From positions 1 to 55,427 of the forward strand of contig CAJKPX010000012.1 in the NCBI GenBank assembly GCA_905201895.1: a stretch of DNA of 55,427 bases, in the 5' to 3' direction. This DNA comes from an uncultured Eubacteriales bacterium. Its GTDB lineage: Bacteria; Bacillota; Clostridia; Oscillospirales; CAG-272. A program made the translations under genes and the position numbers. The notes beneath the pieces are model-generated. The model did not search any database. It saw nothing but the letters and a program-made list of their open reading frames with translations, and was not told the DNA's origin. This document shows, piece after piece, positions 7,868 through 15,001 of this stretch; positions within the stretch are counted from its first letter, which is position 1; each line of letters begins with the position of its first letter.

Positions 7868-8291
7868 CGGATCGGTCTCCCTTCTGTTGCAGATCGCGCG
7901 GAGAAAAGGACAACGGCAAAAGCTCACCCAGCGTCAGCGCGCGAATTCCCTTGGAGCTTCCAAGCAAGACCCGAAAATCGGCATTACAGAACTCCGCCAT
8001 CACCTGGCGGCACACGCCGCAGGGGGCACAGAGCTCGCTGACGTCATCCCCTTGCCCCCCCACAATCGCAATCGCGCTAAAATCGTGTTCTCCCTCGCTG
8101 ACCGCCTTGAAAAAAGCGGTTCGCTCGGCACAGTTTGTGGGCGTATAGGCGGCGTTTTCAATATTGCATCCAAGATAAACACGTCCCGAAGCGCTCAAGA
8201 GAGCCGCTCCGACGCGGAAGCCCGAATAGGGAGCATAAGCACGCGTTCTTGCCTCCTCGGCAAGCTTCATCAATTCCAAATCATTCATCAT
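7854..8291 (-). CDS. cdd: Cytidine deaminase
   Basis: A 145-residue zinc enzyme that deaminates cytidine and deoxycytidine to uridine and deoxyuridine, the substrate of the next gene's phosphorylase. Both catalytic motifs are intact: NAAYTPTNCAERTAFF (Cys and Glu) and LCAPCGVCRQVM (PCxxC). Residues after about 128 form a short polar tail that overlaps pdp. Two adjacent ATGs (8291 and 8288) could serve as starts and the Shine-Dalgarno is weak (GAAAGTGAGA), which suggests coupling to deoB, whose stop lies 6 nt upstream. Confidence 0.95.
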   Translation of the reverse strand: MMNDLELMKLAEEARTRAYAPYSGFRVGAALLSASGRVYLGCNIENAAYTPTNCAERTAFFKAVSEGEHDFSAIAIVGGQGDDVSELCAPCGVCRQVMAEFCNADFRVLLGSSKGIRALTLGELLPLSFSPRDLQQKGDRSDENV

Positions 8292-8297
8292 GCAGTC

Positions 8298-9461
8298 TCA
8301 CTTTCGCACGGCGTCAAGAAAGCTCTCCCCGATACGCATCCTCGATTTTGCGCCGAGGAAATCCATCACAGTGGCGCCAATGTCGGCAAAGGTCGCCCTC
8401 GTTCCCAGGTCAACGCCCTCGCGTACCCTGCTACCGCAAATCAGCATGGGCGTGTACTCACGCGAGTGATCGGAGGAGGGGGTGGAGGGGTCGCATCCGT
8501 GGTCGGCAGTGACGATCAGAAGATCGTCTTCGCGCAGCTTCTCGCGCAGGGCACCGAGATGGGCGTCAAACGCGGTCATTGCTGCGGCATAGCCGTGCGG
8601 ATCGTTTCGATGCCCGAAGGCACTGTCGAAATCAACCAGATTGACAAAGCAAAGCCCCTCGAAATCACGGTCGGCAAGCTCAAGTGTTTGACGCATGCCG
8701 TCATCGTTATCGACCGTACGGTGGCACTCGGAAAAGCCCCTGCCTGCAAAAATATCGTAGATCTTCCCCACCGCAAGCGTATCAAAGCGCTCCTTTTGAA
8801 GCAGGTCGATCATGGTGATATCGGTGGGCTCGATCGAATAATCGTGGCGCAGGGGCAAACGCTTGAAGGGATGCTCGCCCGTGAAGGGGCGTGCGATCAC
8901 GCGCCCGACACCATATTTGCCTGTGAGAATTCCGCGAGCCATTTGGCAGTAGCGGTAAAGCTCCTCCACGGGAACAACGTTCTCGTGCGCCGCAACCTGA
9001 AATACGCTGTCGGCAGAGGTATAAACGATCAGCTTTCCGGTTCTCATGTGCTCCTCGCCAAAGTCACGCAACACCTCAATGCCCGAATAGGAGGCGTTGC
9101 AAAGCACGCCGCGTCCCGTCAGGGCTTCAAACTGCTCGATGATGTGTGTGGGAAAGCCCTCGGTGAAGGTTGGAAAGGGCGAAGCCGACAAAATGCCCGC
9201 CATCTCCCAATGTCCGATGGTGGTATCCTTGCCCATCGACGCCTCACGCATGCGCGCGTAGGATGCGTTGGGAACAGCAACTCCGCCACCTACGCCCTCG
9301 ATGTTAAAGAGTCCCATCGCGGTCAGATTCGGACAGGAGAACTCGGGCAGATCGCGAATCGCGCCAAGCGTGTTGCTCCCCGCGTCTCCCCAAGCGGCGG
9401 CATCGGGCATCTCTCCGATGCCCATGCTGTCCATCACGATCAAAAATACACGTTTTCCCAT
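8298..9461 (-). CDS. deoB: Phosphopentomutase
   Basis: A 387-residue alkaline-phosphatase-superfamily enzyme that interconverts (deoxy)ribose-1-phosphate and -5-phosphate using two manganese ions. Visible are the N-terminal metal motif IVMDSMGIGEMPDA, SNTLGAI with the nearby threonine in GKDTTIGHWEM (the phosphorylated residue region), and the C-terminal TADHGCDPSTPSSDHSREYTP metal site. Length and motifs fit a full enzyme. It starts 3 nt after the deoD stop and is followed 6 nt later by cdd, so it is an internal operon gene. Confidence 0.96.
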   Translation of the reverse strand: MGKRVFLIVMDSMGIGEMPDAAAWGDAGSNTLGAIRDLPEFSCPNLTAMGLFNIEGVGGGVAVPNASYARMREASMGKDTTIGHWEMAGILSASPFPTFTEGFPTHIIEQFEALTGRGVLCNASYSGIEVLRDFGEEHMRTGKLIVYTSADSVFQVAAHENVVPVEELYRYCQMARGILTGKYGVGRVIARPFTGEHPFKRLPLRHDYSIEPTDITMIDLLQKERFDTLAVGKIYDIFAGRGFSECHRTVDNDDGMRQTLELADRDFEGLCFVNLVDFDSAFGHRNDPHGYAAAMTAFDAHLGALREKLREDDLLIVTADHGCDPSTPSSDHSREYTPMLICGSRVREGVDLGTRATFADIGATVMDFLGAKSRMRIGESFLDAVRK

Positions 9462-9464
9462 AGC

Positions 9465-10172
9465 TCACACCAATCCGAGCGCAATTTCCATCATGTCGGT
9501 AAAGGAATTCTGGCGCTCCTCGGCAGTTGCGTTTTCCTCGGGACAGAGGAAATTATCGCTCACCGTGCAGATACAAAGCGCCTTTTTACCCGTCCACGCC
9601 GCATTACAATAAAGGGCGGCTGATTCCATTTCCACGCCGAGCACGCCCATTTTTGCCCACTCGGTGTCGTTGCCTGCGGCATTATAGAACATGTCGGAGG
9701 AAAAGATGTTGCCAACCTTATAATTGACCCCTTTCGCCTCACACAGATCGGCGGCACGGCGCACCAGATCGAAGTCTGCAATCGGCGCAAACGTACCGGG
9801 CATGCCAAACTGCGTGGCAAAGTTGCCATTGGTGCAGGCGCCCATTGCAATCACGATGTCGCGCACGTGCAGGTCGGGGTGGAAGGCACCGCAGGAGCCA
9901 ACGCGGATGATCGCGTCAACGTCATAGAATTTGAACAGCTCGTAGGAATAAATGCCGATCGAGGGCTGCCCCATGCCCGACGCCATCACCGTGACGGGCT
10001 TGCCCTTGTAGGTTCCCGTGTAGCCGTGAACGCCTCGGATATCGTTGACCAGTCTGGCATTCTCCAGATAATTTTTGGCGATAAACTCCGAACGCAGGGG
10101 GTCTCCCGGCATCAGGACGGTTTTTGCGATCTCATCTGCCTTTGCGGCAATATGCATGGTTGGAACTGCCAT
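9465..10172 (-). CDS. deoD: Purine nucleoside phosphorylase, DeoD type
   Basis: A 235-residue hexameric-type purine nucleoside phosphorylase that splits inosine, guanosine and deoxy forms with phosphate. Recognised from MPGDPLRSEFIAKNYL near the N-terminus (phosphate-binding region), MASGMGQPSIGIYSYELF, RVGSCGAF and GVEMESAALY (ribose/base site), and the catalytic Asp in CTVSDNF. Its start overlaps the deoC stop by 1 nt (TGATG), a sign of translational coupling. Confidence 0.96.
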   Translation of the reverse strand: MAVPTMHIAAKADEIAKTVLMPGDPLRSEFIAKNYLENARLVNDIRGVHGYTGTYKGKPVTVMASGMGQPSIGIYSYELFKFYDVDAIIRVGSCGAFHPDLHVRDIVIAMGACTNGNFATQFGMPGTFAPIADFDLVRRAADLCEAKGVNYKVGNIFSSDMFYNAAGNDTEWAKMGVLGVEMESAALYCNAAWTGKKALCICTVSDNFLCPEENATAEERQNSFTDMMEIALGLV

Positions 10173-10846
10173 CAGTAAACTCCTTTCCCGCTCTCGTCAA
10201 GACCCTTGACTGCCTTGACCACGCGACTGGTGCCGAGTCGATCGGCTCCCAGCTTCAAAAATTCCTCGGCATCAGCAAGACTTGAAATGCCGCCCGCCGC
10301 CTTGACTCTAACGTTTGCTCCAACGTGAATTCCCATCAGGGCAACGTCTGCCTGCGTTGCACCCGCCGTGGAAAAGCCCGTGGAGGTTTTGATATAATCT
10401 GCCCCCGCATCGGTGACGATGTGGCACATGCGGATTTTTTCGTCCTCACTGAGCAGGCAGGTTTCGATGATTACCTTCAGAATTTTATCTCCGCATGCCG
10501 CCTTGACGTCACGGATTTCCTCAAGCACCTCTCCGTCAAGTCCTGCACGTAGCTTGCCGATATTGATTACCATGTCGATCTCGTCTGCGCCCATGGCAAT
10601 CGCCTCGCGCGTTTCAAAGCATTTGACGGTGGTTGTGTTATATCCGTTCGGAAATCCGATCACGGTGCAGATGGCAAGACGGTTGCCAACGTATTCCTTC
10701 GCCTGCCGCACAAAGCAGGGCGGAATGCAGACCGATGCGGTACCGTATTTGATCCCATCGTCGCAAACGGCACGGATCTCCTCCCAGGTGGCGGTTTGTG
10801 CAAGCAGGGTATGGTCACAATGCGACAAAATTTCTTTGTTATCCAT
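10172..10846 (-). CDS. deoC: Deoxyribose-phosphate aldolase
   Basis: A 224-residue class I aldolase that cleaves deoxyribose-5-phosphate to glyceraldehyde-3-phosphate and acetaldehyde, completing deoxynucleoside catabolism. Motifs are the N-terminal HCDHTLLAQTATW, EIDMVINIGKLRAG, KVIIETCLL and the Schiff-base lysine region YIKTSTGFSTAGAT. It is first of the deo genes here, 31 nt downstream of the GH2 gene with no terminator between them, so the deo genes appear to sit in a longer transcript that begins with a sugar transporter. No DeoR-type regulator is encoded nearby. Confidence 0.96.
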   Translation of the reverse strand: MDNKEILSHCDHTLLAQTATWEEIRAVCDDGIKYGTASVCIPPCFVRQAKEYVGNRLAICTVIGFPNGYNTTTVKCFETREAIAMGADEIDMVINIGKLRAGLDGEVLEEIRDVKAACGDKILKVIIETCLLSEDEKIRMCHIVTDAGADYIKTSTGFSTAGATQADVALMGIHVGANVRVKAAGGISSLADAEEFLKLGADRLGTSRVVKAVKGLDESGKGVY

Positions 10847-10877
10847 TGTTATTGCCTCTTTTCCTTCTGTTTTTCCT

Positions 10878-12614
10878 TCAGTTTACTTGGTTCGCCGCCT
10901 CTCGGATACGATCGTTGATGCGTCGCATCTCGGAAAGGGGAACCTTGACGACCTTGCGGTCATAGGTGACAAGCCCGTTGATCTCCTCCTCCACGTCTGA
11001 AACCTGCGTGTAGATACAACCGCAGAGTCCGCGCGCGATCAGGGGCAACAATTTTTTCAAATAAAGCGTCTCCAGTGCCTTGACAAGCTCCGCCTGCGAG
11101 CGGAATTTTTTATATCCGAATTCGCGCTTTTCATCAAACACATGCCCCTCGGTTTTCATCGAGTAGCCGCCGAATTCACTGAGCACCACGGGGCGCGGAT
11201 CGCGCGGAACACGGAGAGGCGTATAGTAGGTGTGCAGGCTTCGCAGTTCGGTTTTACCAACGCCCTGATCGTGCCAGCCGCTCACCGAGTCGATGATACG
11301 GGTTGGATCGGCGCGGCGAACACGCTCGGTGACCTCTGCCGAATCAAACTGCCCCCAGCCCTCGTTGAAGGGGCACCAAAGCCCGATGCAAACGCAGTTA
11401 TAGAGTTGGGCAACCGTTTCGTCTGCCTCGCGCAGAAAATCGGCTCTTGCCGCGGCATCCTCGCGTGCGAAATAGCGATAATCGTGATCTCTATGATGAA
11501 ATCCGAGGAACGGGAGCGCCGCAACGTGAGCGAAGCTATATTCTCCGCCACCGTTGACAAAATCCTGCCAGACCACAAGACCCAGGCGATCGCAATGGTA
11601 ATACCAACGCATCGGCTCGAGCTTGATATGCTTGCGCACGGTGTTAAAGCCCATGTCGCGCAGCATCTTCAGCTCGTCATACGCCGCCTTGTCCGACGGA
11701 TAGGTCAAAAGTCCGTCCGACCAATAGCCCTGATCGAGCACGCCGTTGAAGAAATAGGGCTTTCCGTTGAGGGTGAGGCGTGCGATTCCCTTTGCATCAT
11801 GCGTCATACCAAAGGAACGGACCCCGAAATAGGAGCGGAGCTTGTCGCCCGATTGATTTGTGATCTCAAATTCGTAAAGATAGGGCTCCTCGGGAGACCA
11901 GAGCTTGAAAGGATGAGTGAGCGTAACCGCATCGGTATAGTCGGCGTTGAGAATCTCCTCACCGCCGTCAAAAACGCGCAGGTGCTGAAGCTCTCCAAAG
12001 CTATCCGACTCAATCCTGACGTTTCCCTGCTCGGCGTTTGGCGTAATTTTGAGCCCACGGATATAATGCACGGGCATGCTCTCAAGCCAAACGGTTTGCC
12101 AGATGCCGCTCTGTGGGGTATACCAAATACCTCCCCGACGGTCACTCTGCTTACCGCGTGCGTCACCGTTACGGGTTGCACGGTCGGCGCAAAGGACGCA
12201 GAGAGTATTTTCGCCCTCGCGGATAACGTCGGTCACGTCGCAGAAAAATGCGGTGAAGCCGCCCTTATGCGAGCCAACCTCCGTGCCATTGACAAAAACC
12301 CTGCATTCGCTGTCAACCGCACCAAAGTGCAGGAGCGTTTTTCCACGAAGCAGATCGGGCGTGACGTTGACCGTTCGGGTATATTCCAGCAGCTCATCAT
12401 CTGCGAGAACAAAGCCCTCCCCTATTCCGCTATTGAGCGTCTCCGGCGAAAACGGAACCATAATGGAAGCTTCTTCCGTTCGCACACCGTGGGAGTCTAT
12501 CTTGCGAAAGCTCCATTCACCGTTGAGACAAAGCCAGCTCTCGCGCTCCGCCTGCGGCATGGGATGCTCGGCATGCGGAATGGCGCCGATCTCATAATCG
12601 GTTTTCATATTCAC
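10878..12614 (-). CDS. Glycoside hydrolase family 2 (beta-galactosidase/glucuronidase type)
   Basis: A 578-residue GH2 enzyme with the usual order: jelly-roll sugar-binding domain (about 20-180, LNGEWSFRK, GGIWYTPQSGIWQTVWLE), Ig-like domain (about 185-268) and TIM barrel (about 270-570). The predicted acid/base is E418 in CPFNEGWGQFD and the nucleophile E480 in LSEFGGYS. There is no signal peptide, so it is cytoplasmic. The start is probably the GTG at 12614, which overlaps the stop of the MFS gene (GTGA) with GGAG 11 nt upstream; an ATG at 12608 is possible. Pairing with an MFS glycoside transporter suggests the two import and cleave the same beta-glycoside. Compact GH2 enzymes of this length vary in specificity, so the sugar is left open. 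Confidence 0.9.
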   Translation of the reverse strand: MNMKTDYEIGAIPHAEHPMPQAERESWLCLNGEWSFRKIDSHGVRTEEASIMVPFSPETLNSGIGEGFVLADDELLEYTRTVNVTPDLLRGKTLLHFGAVDSECRVFVNGTEVGSHKGGFTAFFCDVTDVIREGENTLCVLCADRATRNGDARGKQSDRRGGIWYTPQSGIWQTVWLESMPVHYIRGLKITPNAEQGNVRIESDSFGELQHLRVFDGGEEILNADYTDAVTLTHPFKLWSPEEPYLYEFEITNQSGDKLRSYFGVRSFGMTHDAKGIARLTLNGKPYFFNGVLDQGYWSDGLLTYPSDKAAYDELKMLRDMGFNTVRKHIKLEPMRWYYHCDRLGLVVWQDFVNGGGEYSFAHVAALPFLGFHHRDHDYRYFAREDAAARADFLREADETVAQLYNCVCIGLWCPFNEGWGQFDSAEVTERVRRADPTRIIDSVSGWHDQGVGKTELRSLHTYYTPLRVPRDPRPVVLSEFGGYSMKTEGHVFDEKREFGYKKFRSQAELVKALETLYLKKLLPLIARGLCGCIYTQVSDVEEEINGLVTYDRKVVKVPLSEMRRINDRIREAANQVN

Positions 12615-13951
12615 GGCTTTTCGCTCTCCTTTCTCGTCTTTTTAGCGGCACGTGCCAGAAGCGGAATCACCGCAAAGAGCAGAATTGCCGTAATCGCGCC
12701 TGCCAGAAAAATCTCGGGCGCGGGGATATATTGGGTTGTCATCACGTCGGCGCTACCGAGGTCGGGAAGCGGAACCGCCGCGATGCGATTGATCGTGTTT
12801 CCGATCATGGGGCCAACCAGCATGGGAATCAGAACGCTGAACACCATGCGCACGCCCTGTAGCTTACCTGCGTTTCCGCTCGGCGTGTAATCGCGCGTGA
12901 GCGCACCGCAAAGTGCAGAAACGAAGATGTATCCCGTAATCATCACAAAGCCCGCAACGCCAAACAGAATCAGCGTGACGGTTTTGTTTTCAAATTTAGA
13001 GAGATACATGCCAAAGAGACCAAGCGCAAAAACACCTGCGGCAGGATAGAGCAGGCGCGCTTTATCATGTCGGTCTGACAGGTTGGCAAGATAAAGATTG
13101 ACCAAAGCGCCAAGCAGAATGGCAACGCCGAACACGATGCTGTATTCCAAAACGCTGAAGCCGAGGTAGGTTTTCATATAAATGATCAGATACGGCATGA
13201 ATATCTGGCAGGCAATACCGTAAATTCCAACGAGCAGGAGCGTCCAATAAAGCGTTGCATTGCCGCGGATCACGGAGGGGCGAAATCCGTAGACAATATC
13301 ACGGAAGGTTCCGTTTTTTTGCAGGCCCTCGTGGTCGCGGATCGTAAAAATTCCAACGGCGCCGCAGAGCGAGATCACGGCACCAAGACCGAGAAAGAGC
13401 CCCTGATAGCCGATCAGCTCCACAAGAATACCAAAGCCGCCTGCCACGATGAGCATGGCGAGAAGCGGCAGGATGGAGAGCACGCCCTCGATCCGACCGC
13501 GGTTGTGCTCGCCCGTGTTATCGGTGACCCATGCGTTAAAGGCTGCATCGTTGGCGGTGGAGCCGAACACGGTCATCACGCAGTCGCCAACCACAACAAC
13601 GGCAAGGGCAATCGAAACCGCTCTCGACAGAGAGCCTCCAAAAATCGCCTGCATATTTTCGGCACTCACAAGCCCAAACAGCGCAACCGTGACACCCCAG
13701 ATCAGGTAGCCGATTGAAATGAAGGAGCGACGGTTGCCCGCGCGGTCCGAAAGGGTGCCTGCAACGAGCGTGGTGAGCGTTGCCGCAATGCCCGAGAGCT
13801 GCACCATGAGGGTTACGGTATCGAGATTTGGAGAGATCGTTTCAAACACGAACAGGTTGAAATACATATTTTCAACCGACCATGCGATCTGCCCCACGAG
13901 ACCGAACAGCAACAGAACCGTCCAATTTCGTTTTCCAAAGAATTTTTGCAT
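12611..13951 (-). CDS. MFS transporter, probable glycoside/sugar symporter
   Basis: A 446-residue major facilitator with about 12 hydrophobic helices. The N-terminal RNWTVLLLFGLVGQIAWSVENMYFN and the loop after helix 2, GTLSDRAGNRRSF (the MFS motif A position), place it among MFS proteins related to disaccharide or glycoside symporters. A long loop near the middle separates the two halves. The ATG at 13951 follows AAAAGGAG by about 9 nt. It is promoter-proximal and overlaps the GH2 gene, so it probably imports that enzyme's substrate. The rest of the operon handles nucleosides, so a nucleoside-containing glycoside as substrate cannot be excluded. Confidence 0.85.
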   Translation of the reverse strand: MQKFFGKRNWTVLLLFGLVGQIAWSVENMYFNLFVFETISPNLDTVTLMVQLSGIAATLTTLVAGTLSDRAGNRRSFISIGYLIWGVTVALFGLVSAENMQAIFGGSLSRAVSIALAVVVVGDCVMTVFGSTANDAAFNAWVTDNTGEHNRGRIEGVLSILPLLAMLIVAGGFGILVELIGYQGLFLGLGAVISLCGAVGIFTIRDHEGLQKNGTFRDIVYGFRPSVIRGNATLYWTLLLVGIYGIACQIFMPYLIIYMKTYLGFSVLEYSIVFGVAILLGALVNLYLANLSDRHDKARLLYPAAGVFALGLFGMYLSKFENKTVTLILFGVAGFVMITGYIFVSALCGALTRDYTPSGNAGKLQGVRMVFSVLIPMLVGPMIGNTINRIAAVPLPDLGSADVMTTQYIPAPEIFLAGAITAILLFAVIPLLARAAKKTRKESEKP

Positions 13952-13988
13952 ATCACGTCTCTCCTTTTCACATTCTATTCCATTCTTT

Positions 13989-14017
13989 ATTATATCATTT
14001 TTTACTGCAAAATTCAA
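13989..14017 (-). promoter_or_regulatory. Promoter of the MFS-GH2-deo transcription unit
   Basis: On the minus strand: TTGAAT (14012-14017), a 17-bp spacer and TATAAT (13989-13994), 38 bp upstream of the MFS ATG. No other promoter or terminator is obvious until the hairpin at 5992-6026. Confidence 0.7.
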
Positions 14018-14034
14018 TAGCATTACACAAAAAA

Positions 14035-14066
14035 GTGAGCCAAATGCGAAAAGGCATTTGGCTCAC
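14035..14066 (-). terminator. Terminator of the metallophosphoesterase gene
   Basis: A 13-bp perfect stem (14035-14047 with 14054-14066) and a GAAAAG loop; on the minus strand it is followed by TTTTTT. It separates this gene from the MFS operon. Confidence 0.9.
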
Positions 14067-14075
14067 TCTGCCGTG

Positions 14076-14900
14076 TTAATATTCGATCGTAACGCTGTTT
14101 TTCACAGCCTTTCCGAGCGAGAAGGGCTGCCCTGCAAAGGTGCCCTCAAAGGGATAAACGTAGTAACTCGAGGTCAGCTCGTGATCGGTGATCACCAGAT
14201 CGCGGAAGCCGCACATGGAGGTGAGGTTGCCGCACTCGCCGTAGGTACCCGTGAAAATCACGCGCTTGCGAGCGGGAGTGACCGCCTCGGGGAGCTTGAC
14301 GATATTGGCTCCGTGGGTGTGTCCGCAGAACAGGCAGAGCACACGTTCGTCATTCACCATTGCCTTCACCTCGTCACTCTCGCCTGCGATGTCGAAATAA
14401 TGCGAGCAAAGAATAATCTTGTGATTGGGATATGCTTCCATTTGCTCACGCAGATACGCCGCGTCAATGCGCGTGAACACGCCGTCATGGTGCTCGGTGG
14501 GATCAAGGTTCCCTGCAAAGGTATCGAGCATGATAAAGAGATATCCGTCGCTCTCAACCGTGAACTGACGGGAGCATCCCGTGATCTCGCGCCACTTTTC
14601 CTCGCCGTATTGCTCATGGTTGCCCGCGATCATGTAGTATGGAACGGTCAAGCGACTGCAGTATTTTTCCACAAATTCCTGTGTGTAGGAGCGTCCGATT
14701 GTGAGATAGGTGCCCTTCTCCTGCCATTGCCAATGATCGAGCGAATAGTCACCCAGCAGGAGGATCATCTCATAAGGATCGCGCTCGTATTCCTCGCGGA
14801 GTGCATTGAGAAAATGCTCCATGCGTTCGTCGGAGTTAACGCCAAACCAATCGCGCTGGCAATAATGAATGTCGGATGCAATAATAATTCTTTTTCTCAT
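14076..14900 (-). CDS. Calcineurin-like metallophosphoesterase
   Basis: A 274-residue two-metal phosphoesterase. All motifs are in order: ASDIHY (D10, H12), LLGDYSLDH, AGNHEQYG, CSHYFD and CGHTHGAN. There is no signal peptide or membrane segment. Its own terminator follows, and its nearest upstream neighbour is the MBL-GLUG gene with its own hairpin, so it is probably a single-gene unit. The family acts on phosphomonoesters, cyclic nucleotides or other phosphodiesters, and the substrate cannot be told. A start at 14900 is supported by a GAGGTGA Shine-Dalgarno. Confidence 0.9.
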   Translation of the reverse strand: MRKRIIIASDIHYCQRDWFGVNSDERMEHFLNALREEYERDPYEMILLLGDYSLDHWQWQEKGTYLTIGRSYTQEFVEKYCSRLTVPYYMIAGNHEQYGEEKWREITGCSRQFTVESDGYLFIMLDTFAGNLDPTEHHDGVFTRIDAAYLREQMEAYPNHKIILCSHYFDIAGESDEVKAMVNDERVLCLFCGHTHGANIVKLPEAVTPARKRVIFTGTYGECGNLTSMCGFRDLVITDHELTSSYYVYPFEGTFAGQPFSLGKAVKNSVTIEY

Positions 14901-14954
14901 GATGTCACCTCATATTTTGAAAATAGTCTTGCCTGAAATGTTAAAATAAATAAA

Positions 14955-14994
14955 CCTCGGCACTCCCATAGGTTGCACCGCAGAGGTGCCGAGG
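14955..14994 (-). terminator. Terminator after the GLUG-MBL gene
   Basis: Stem CCTCGGCAC (14955-14963) pairs with GTGCCGAGG (14986-14994). Read leftward it is followed by TTTATTTATTTT. Confidence 0.75.
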
Positions 14995-15001
14995 AATATG
15001 A

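Noticed and set aside
13719..14936. 405-codon plus-strand frame over the MFS promoter and metallophosphoesterase gene
   Set aside because: It is antisense to two well-supported genes, crosses a strong terminator hairpin and a promoter, and has no domain signal.
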